From Methylopumilus sp947499625 (GTDB taxonomy: Bacteria > Pseudomonadota > Gammaproteobacteria > Burkholderiales > Methylophilaceae), in contig OZ248397.1 of assembly GCA_965234475.1 (NCBI GenBank), positions 1,258,216 to 1,322,215 on the forward strand: 64,000 nucleotides of DNA, given 5' to 3'. Position 1 is the first letter of the stretch; every line of letters starts with the position of its first letter. Below are positions 60,064 to 64,000 of the stretch, one piece after another. The notes under the pieces were generated by a model that worked only from the letters and a program-made list of their open reading frames with translations, did not search any database and had not been told where the DNA came from. Made by a program: the position numbers and the translations under genes.

Positions 60064-61422
60064 TTACTTGCCGATACAAAACCTGCTGAAAATTTCACCT
60101 AAAAGATCATCTGGGGTAAATTCCCCAGTAATGGAAGCGAGAGATGTTTGAGCTTGCCTAAGCTCCTCCGCAACCAATTCGGGGGATTGAAGCTGTTTCA
60201 CCGACTCTTGCAAATGCTTCGTCACTATCGCTAGTGCATCTAAGTGTCGCTGTCTCGCCATAAAAATACCTTGATTTCCATCTTTACCAAACTCAACACC
60301 CGCCATTTTTAATATCACAGACTTAAGTTGGGCCAATCCTTCACCGCTTTTAGCAGAAATAAAAAGATGATGCTCCCCATCAATCATTTCAGAAGTAGCT
60401 TTTTTAGATAGCAAATCAATTTTATTGTGAACCCACACCTTAAAAACGTCTTTTGGAATGCGATTTAGAATGATTTTCTCGTAATCGGTAATACCCTTGC
60501 CAGCATCTACTAAAAATAATGCGATATTGGCCTTTTCTATCGAAATCCATGTTTTTTCAATGCCCATTTTTTCAATTTCATCGCTTGTATCCCTTAGTCC
60601 AGCAGTATCAATCACATGAATTGGAATACCGTCTATTTGAATTTCACTTTTGATGGGATCTCGCGTGGTTCCTGGAATCGAAGTCACGATCGCTTGATCA
60701 TGCCCCGACAATTGATTAAGTAAGCTCGACTTACCTACATTAGGCTGGCCTACTAATACCACCGTCAAGCCTTCTCGCAATATATAGCCTTGTTTAGCAG
60801 ATGAGGAGACTTCATCCATACGTAAACTCAAGCTTAAAAGCTTTTCTTTTACTTTGCCAGTGGTAATAAAGTCGATATCTTCTTCGGGGAAATCCAAACA
60901 AGCCTCAATATAAATACGTAAATCAATGAGTTCTTTTAGTAAGTCATTGATTTTATTGGAGAAATATCCACTCAAGGAAAGCATAGCGCTTTTTGCAGCC
61001 TCCGTAGTGGAAGCATTAATCAAATCGGCTACAGCTTCGGCCTGAGCTAAATCAATCTTGTCATTAAGATAAGCGCGCTCGGTAAATTCTCCGGGCTTGG
61101 CAAGTCTCGCGCCACAATCAACACAGCGTGCTAATAAAATTTGCATCACTGCAATGCCACCATGCCCTTGAAGCTCTAAAACATCTTCACCAGTATAGGA
61201 ATGTGGGGATTTAAAAAAAAGTGCAATGCCGCGATCAATGGCTTGACCATGTGCATCTAAAAAAAGCAGGTAGGACGCTAAACGATTTTCAGGGCAAACG
61301 CCCAAAAGCTCTTTCGCAACATGGCTTGCTTTCGCCCCTGAAATTCTTACGACACCAATGCCGCCAGCACCGACAGGTGTGGCAATGGCAGCAATGGTAT
61401 CTAAATTATTTACGAGCTGCAT
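60064..61422 (-). CDS. mnmE: tRNA modification GTPase MnmE (TrmE)
   Basis: A GTPase that together with MnmG modifies U34 of tRNA. An N-terminal folate-binding domain starts at IAAIATPVGAGGIGVVRISG; the G domain, inserted in a helical domain, has GQPNVGKSSLLN (G1), DTAGLRDT (G3) and HNKIDLL (G4); the C-terminal CIGK cysteine motif is intact. I take the ATG at 61422 (453 residues, AAAGG upstream); a start at 61449 would add 9 residues inside yidC. With this start it overlaps yidC by 17 bases. Confidence 0.96.
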   Translation of the reverse strand: MQLVNNLDTIAAIATPVGAGGIGVVRISGAKASHVAKELLGVCPENRLASYLLFLDAHGQAIDRGIALFFKSPHSYTGEDVLELQGHGGIAVMQILLARCVDCGARLAKPGEFTERAYLNDKIDLAQAEAVADLINASTTEAAKSAMLSLSGYFSNKINDLLKELIDLRIYIEACLDFPEEDIDFITTGKVKEKLLSLSLRMDEVSSSAKQGYILREGLTVVLVGQPNVGKSSLLNQLSGHDQAIVTSIPGTTRDPIKSEIQIDGIPIHVIDTAGLRDTSDEIEKMGIEKTWISIEKANIALFLVDAGKGITDYEKIILNRIPKDVFKVWVHNKIDLLSKKATSEMIDGEHHLFISAKSGEGLAQLKSVILKMAGVEFGKDGNQGIFMARQRHLDALAIVTKHLQESVKQLQSPELVAEELRQAQTSLASITGEFTPDDLLGEIFSRFCIGK

Positions 61423-63037
61423 TACCTTTCTTAGCCAACGCGGCTGCATGAATGGATCGGTTAATCATCCATTGTTGCAGAATAGATAAGACATTATTAA
61501 TTACCCAATAAAGCACTAAACCTGCGGGAAAGAAAAAGAAAAACACACTGAATATAACAGGCATCGCCATCATAAGTTTTGCTTGCATAGGATCAGTAGG
61601 GGCAGGATTTAGTTTTGTTTGCACAATCATACTAATGCCCATGATGATTGGTAATACATAGTAGGGATCTTTTACAGAAAGATCGGTGATCCATAACATG
61701 AAAGGTGCATGTCTTAATTCAACAGCGCCCATCAATACCCAATAGAGAGAAATGAAAACAGGGATTTGAATTAATATCGGCAAACAACCCCCCATCGGAT
61801 TAATTTTTTCAGTGCGGTAAAGTTCTAACATGGCTTGTTGAAATTTAGCTTTGTCATCACCAAATTTTTCTTTCATGCTTTGTAAGCGAGGAGTGACTTC
61901 GCGAAGGTGTGCCATTGATTTATAACTTGCAGCTGAGAGCGGATAAAAGAGAATCTTAATTAACACGGTCAGAAGAATAATTGCACCGCCCCAATTATTC
62001 ACTAGTTTATGAATCCAATGGAGCACCATGAACAGAGGTGAAGCAATAAAAGTTAACCAACCGTAATCCACTGTATAAATTAATCCTGGTGCTGCTTTTT
62101 CAAGCTCCTCTTTAATTTGCGGGCCCGAATAAAGTTTGGTTGAAAATTCTTTTTTCTCGCCAGATTGAATAGCAGAAAGCTGAGTCACTACACCTGACGA
62201 ATAAATATTTTCTGCGACTTCTTTTGTATAAAACTCACGCTTTTGGTTTCCAGGCAAAATCCATGCACTCGCAAAATAATGTTGCACAACGCCAATCCAG
62301 CCATCGAGCGCAATGAGAGATAGGTCACGTTTTTTCATGTCTTTAAAATTAATTTTTTTAAACTTATCAGCTTCGTTGTAGTAAGCGCCGCCGATAAATG
62401 TAGGAGTAATTTGGCTCTCTTGAGCGGAACCATCATCGTGCACAAGCTGGAAATAAGCGGATGGTGTAATCGCTAATTTTCCAAGATTCGTAATTTCATA
62501 GCGAACTGCTATTTGATAGCTGCCGCGATCAAAAGAAATAATTTTTGCAACTTCAACATCTTGATTTTTGTAATTTAATTTAACATCTAAATGATTTTGT
62601 CCATTGTCCAAAACATAATTTATTTTTTCAGATGTAAACATTGATTTATGAGTTGGCAAATCATTGCCGATGAGTCCTGTTTGTGCAACATAAAATAATG
62701 GTTTTTGTGAGTCATCTAATAACACAAATTTATCTTGCGCATTATCAGCCAAATGATTATTTAAAAGTAACCGACGAATATCGCCGCCGACTGTATCGAT
62801 TTCAATCTGGTATAAATCAGTAGTTACTTTAATACGCGAGCCGGTTTCTAATTTGAAATTAGAATCGAGTGGGACTTCATTAGTGCTAGTGGTATTTAAT
62901 TTTTGAGAAGATGGAACACTCGCATCTTGCTTGGTTGCAACTTCGGTAACTGGAGCATTTTTACGTTGCCATGTATCCCATAATAAAAGAATTGAAAAAG
63001 AAAATACAACAAAAAGTATTAAACGCTTCGTATCCAT
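61406..63037 (-). CDS. yidC: Membrane protein insertase YidC
   Basis: A 543-residue insertase. One N-terminal membrane anchor (about 5-20, LILFVVFSFSILLLW), a large periplasmic P1 beta domain (about 60-340) and five C-terminal membrane segments are seen. Segments YGWLTFIASPLFMVLHWIHK, WGGAIILLTVLIKILFYPLS and FISLYWVLMGAVELRHAPF match YidC2, including the arginine in the C1 region. It inserts AtpE and other proteins alone or with SecYEG. It lies between yidD (19 bases) and mnmE (overlap). Confidence 0.97.
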   Translation of the reverse strand: MDTKRLILFVVFSFSILLLWDTWQRKNAPVTEVATKQDASVPSSQKLNTTSTNEVPLDSNFKLETGSRIKVTTDLYQIEIDTVGGDIRRLLLNNHLADNAQDKFVLLDDSQKPLFYVAQTGLIGNDLPTHKSMFTSEKINYVLDNGQNHLDVKLNYKNQDVEVAKIISFDRGSYQIAVRYEITNLGKLAITPSAYFQLVHDDGSAQESQITPTFIGGAYYNEADKFKKINFKDMKKRDLSLIALDGWIGVVQHYFASAWILPGNQKREFYTKEVAENIYSSGVVTQLSAIQSGEKKEFSTKLYSGPQIKEELEKAAPGLIYTVDYGWLTFIASPLFMVLHWIHKLVNNWGGAIILLTVLIKILFYPLSAASYKSMAHLREVTPRLQSMKEKFGDDKAKFQQAMLELYRTEKINPMGGCLPILIQIPVFISLYWVLMGAVELRHAPFMLWITDLSVKDPYYVLPIIMGISMIVQTKLNPAPTDPMQAKLMMAMPVIFSVFFFFFPAGLVLYWVINNVLSILQQWMINRSIHAAALAKKGNAARK

Positions 63038-63056
63038 AAATTATAAAATTCCAAAA

Positions 63057-63266
63057 TTAAATAACAGGGTCATGACCACCCTTGCACCATGGATGACATT
63101 TACCTATTCGTTTCATTGATAAAAAAATACCTTTTATGACACCTTTTTTATGTATCGCATCTATGCTGTATTGCGAACATGTAGGTGTAAAACGACATTG
63201 CTGTCCAAAAAAGGGACTTAATAATAATTGATAACATCTGATAAATAAAATTGCGATTGATTTCAC
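63057..63266 (-). CDS. yidD: Membrane protein insertion efficiency factor YidD
   Basis: A 69-residue small protein with the YidD signature: CYQLLLSPFFGQQCRFTPTC then SQYSIDAIHKKG and GKCHPWCKGGHDPV. The three-cysteine pattern is complete. It is thought to aid YidC-dependent insertion. The start overlaps the rnpA stop by 4 bases, and yidC follows after 19 bases. Confidence 0.95.
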   Translation of the reverse strand: MKSIAILFIRCYQLLLSPFFGQQCRFTPTCSQYSIDAIHKKGVIKGIFLSMKRIGKCHPWCKGGHDPVI

Positions 63267-63595
63267 TTTTTTAATCTTGCAATCATCTGATCAACTTCTG
63301 TTTCAATCTCCACAAAATCGTTGCGATAAAACGATTTTTGAATGCGTATCACTATATCAAAATTTAAGAGTTGTTCTTGTTTTTTTCGCATTAATTCGCG
63401 TAAGACGCGTCTCATGTAGTTGCGTTTCACAGCCAATTTCTGTGTTTTTTTGCCCACGACCATACCTAAACGAAATAAGGACAAAGTATTGGGCTGATAG
63501 TGAAAACTGAGGTGCTGAGAGGAAAGTCGCTTACGGAAATTAAAAACGGATGAAAATTCATCCGTTTTTGTAAGTTTGGTTAATTTAGTTTGCAA
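63263..63595 (-). CDS. rnpA: Ribonuclease P protein component
   Basis: A 110-residue basic protein that binds the RNase P RNA for tRNA 5-prime maturation. The RNR-type motif appears as KLAVKRNYMRRVLREL (about 51-66), the family's RNA-binding helix; RLGMVVGKKTQK precedes it. It sits between rpmH and yidD in the standard order. The N-terminus LTKTDEFSSVFNFRKRLSS is conserved. Confidence 0.95.
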   Translation of the reverse strand: MQTKLTKLTKTDEFSSVFNFRKRLSSQHLSFHYQPNTLSLFRLGMVVGKKTQKLAVKRNYMRRVLRELMRKKQEQLLNFDIVIRIQKSFYRNDFVEIETEVDQMIARLKK

Positions 63596-63622
63596 ATTAT
63601 GGTGAATTTGCCAGAAAGGTCT

Positions 63623-63757
63623 TTATAGACCGATACGAGCACGGCCTTTAGCACGGCGAGCAGATATTACAGCACGTCCTGCACGAGTCTTCATGCGTAC
63701 TAAAAAACCATGCGTGCGAGCACGTTTTACTTTTGATGGTTGATAGGTACGTTTCAT
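63623..63757 (-). CDS. rpmH: 50S ribosomal protein L34
   Basis: This 44-residue reading frame is too short for most ORF filters. From the ATG at 63757 it reads MKRTYQPSKVKRARTHGF then LVRMKTRAGRAVIS and ARRAKGRARIGL, a textbook L34. GGAG lies 7 bases before the ATG. A consensus-like promoter lies at 63794-63822. It is followed by rnpA after 27 bases, the usual pair near the origin. Confidence 0.98.
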   Translation of the reverse strand: MKRTYQPSKVKRARTHGFLVRMKTRAGRAVISARRAKGRARIGL

Positions 63758-63793
63758 TGTGTTTCTCCAGCTATAATTCGATAAGAATCGCGC

Positions 63794-63822
63794 AATTTAC
63801 CGTACATACCGCTCTGTGTCAA
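63794..63822 (-). promoter_or_regulatory. Predicted sigma70 promoter of rpmH-rnpA
   Basis: On the minus strand TTGACA (63822-63817), a 17-base spacer and TAAATT (63799-63794) lie 36 bases before the rpmH start. The -35 box is perfect and the -10 matches 4 of 6. Confidence 0.72.
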
Positions 63823-64000
63823 CGATTATTTGTTTAAGAAGTCTTAAAACGCCTGTGGATAACTTTGATGGGTTAAGTTAAGATGAATTTTGTAAAGCAA
63901 TCATTCCTAAAAAGCATTTTTACACCATTCTGGTTCTCTAAAATGCCAAATCAAGAAGAAATTGTAATTTGAAAACTATATATATTGGATTTTGCCGTTA
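63823..64000. other. Left part of a probable oriC region with a DnaA box
   Basis: Upstream of rpmH lies a gene-free AT-rich stretch that runs off the window. TGTGGATAA at 63854-63862 is a perfect DnaA box (TTATCCACA on the minus strand), and the right end is very AT-rich (ACTATATATATT near 63974). In betaproteobacteria oriC usually lies between rpmH and dnaA, so dnaA is expected just beyond 64000. Only one perfect box is inside the window. Confidence 0.65.

Noticed and set aside
61423..61449. Longer mnmE start
   Set aside because: The added residues lie inside yidC; AAAGG before 61422 and the family N-terminus favour the shorter form.
63772..63777. Plus-strand TATAAT upstream of rpmH
   Set aside because: No matching -35 element and no plus-strand gene immediately downstream in the window.
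1..64000. tRNA, rRNA, transposase or integrase genes
   Set aside because: None could be recognised on either strand by reading; a tRNA or covariance-model scan was not possible here.

Overview
The window is an AT-rich bacterial chromosome segment running up to the replication origin. The right end has the gene order rpmH-rnpA-yidD-yidC-mnmE-mnmG-rsmG-parA-parB-atpIBEFHAGDC-glmU-glmS, followed further left by argS/priA, thiD-thiE-hemL and gltB-gltD-hemE. This order, with Proteobacteria-type MnmE, YidC, GltBD and MacAB proteins, points to a betaproteobacterium. Low G+C and compact spacing would fit a Methylophilaceae-like lineage (Methylotenera / OM43 / Ca. Methylopumilus type), but that placement is inference. 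From about 13.8 kb to 63.8 kb nearly all genes lie on the minus strand, as expected for a replication fork moving left from an origin near 63.8-64.0 kb, where a perfect DnaA box is seen.

Layout: (1) 1-3.5 kb, a TolC-MacA-MacB tripartite exporter operon (minus, permease cut by the window edge). (2) 3.8-9.7 kb, a divergent heavy-metal efflux operon (CzcC/CzcB/CzcA-like RND) ending with a PII-like protein that lacks the uridylylation tyrosine. (3) 9.7-11.1 kb, a glycine-zipper envelope protein and HtpX. (4) 11.2-13.8 kb, a small foreign-looking island: an STGP-type protein of mobile-element style, a CI-like HTH protein, a Sak-type single-strand annealing protein and a YefM-YoeB toxin-antitoxin pair with a recognisable operator. 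(5) 13.8-26.7 kb, housekeeping genes (hemE, gltD, gltB, hemL, thiE, thiD, priA) interrupted by a RelE/ParE-ParD-like pair. (6) 26.8-30.4 kb, argS, a SPOR protein, dsbA and a short-chain dehydrogenase that appears frameshifted at its start.

(7) 30.4-41.5 kb is the most unusual part: one minus-strand cluster of a filamentous-haemagglutinin-type protein with autotransporter beta repeats, a second repeat protein with an unrecognised Tyr/Gly-rich module and a lone RTX-like nonapeptide, and a complete type I secretion system (TolC, LapB-like ABC, HlyD). The two repeat proteins meet at a frame break inside a repeat unit, as if one giant adhesin gene had been split or collapsed. (8) 41.8-45.4 kb holds UDP-glucose dehydrogenase and UDP-glucuronate 4-epimerase, flanked by two small membrane proteins with coiled coils and Lys/Ala-rich tails. 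(9) 45.5-63.8 kb is glmS-glmU, the complete F1Fo ATP synthase operon, parAB with two parS sites arranged as a perfect inverted repeat, and the origin-proximal tRNA-modification, membrane-insertion and ribosomal genes.

Working together: UDP-GlcNAc (GlmS/GlmU) and UDP-uronic acids (Ugd/epimerase) supply cell envelope and exopolysaccharide; the type I system and adhesin-like proteins suggest surface attachment; GltBD makes glutamate, which also feeds the C5 route to 5-aminolevulinate (HemL) and then HemE. No tRNA, rRNA, CRISPR array, transposase or integrase was seen.
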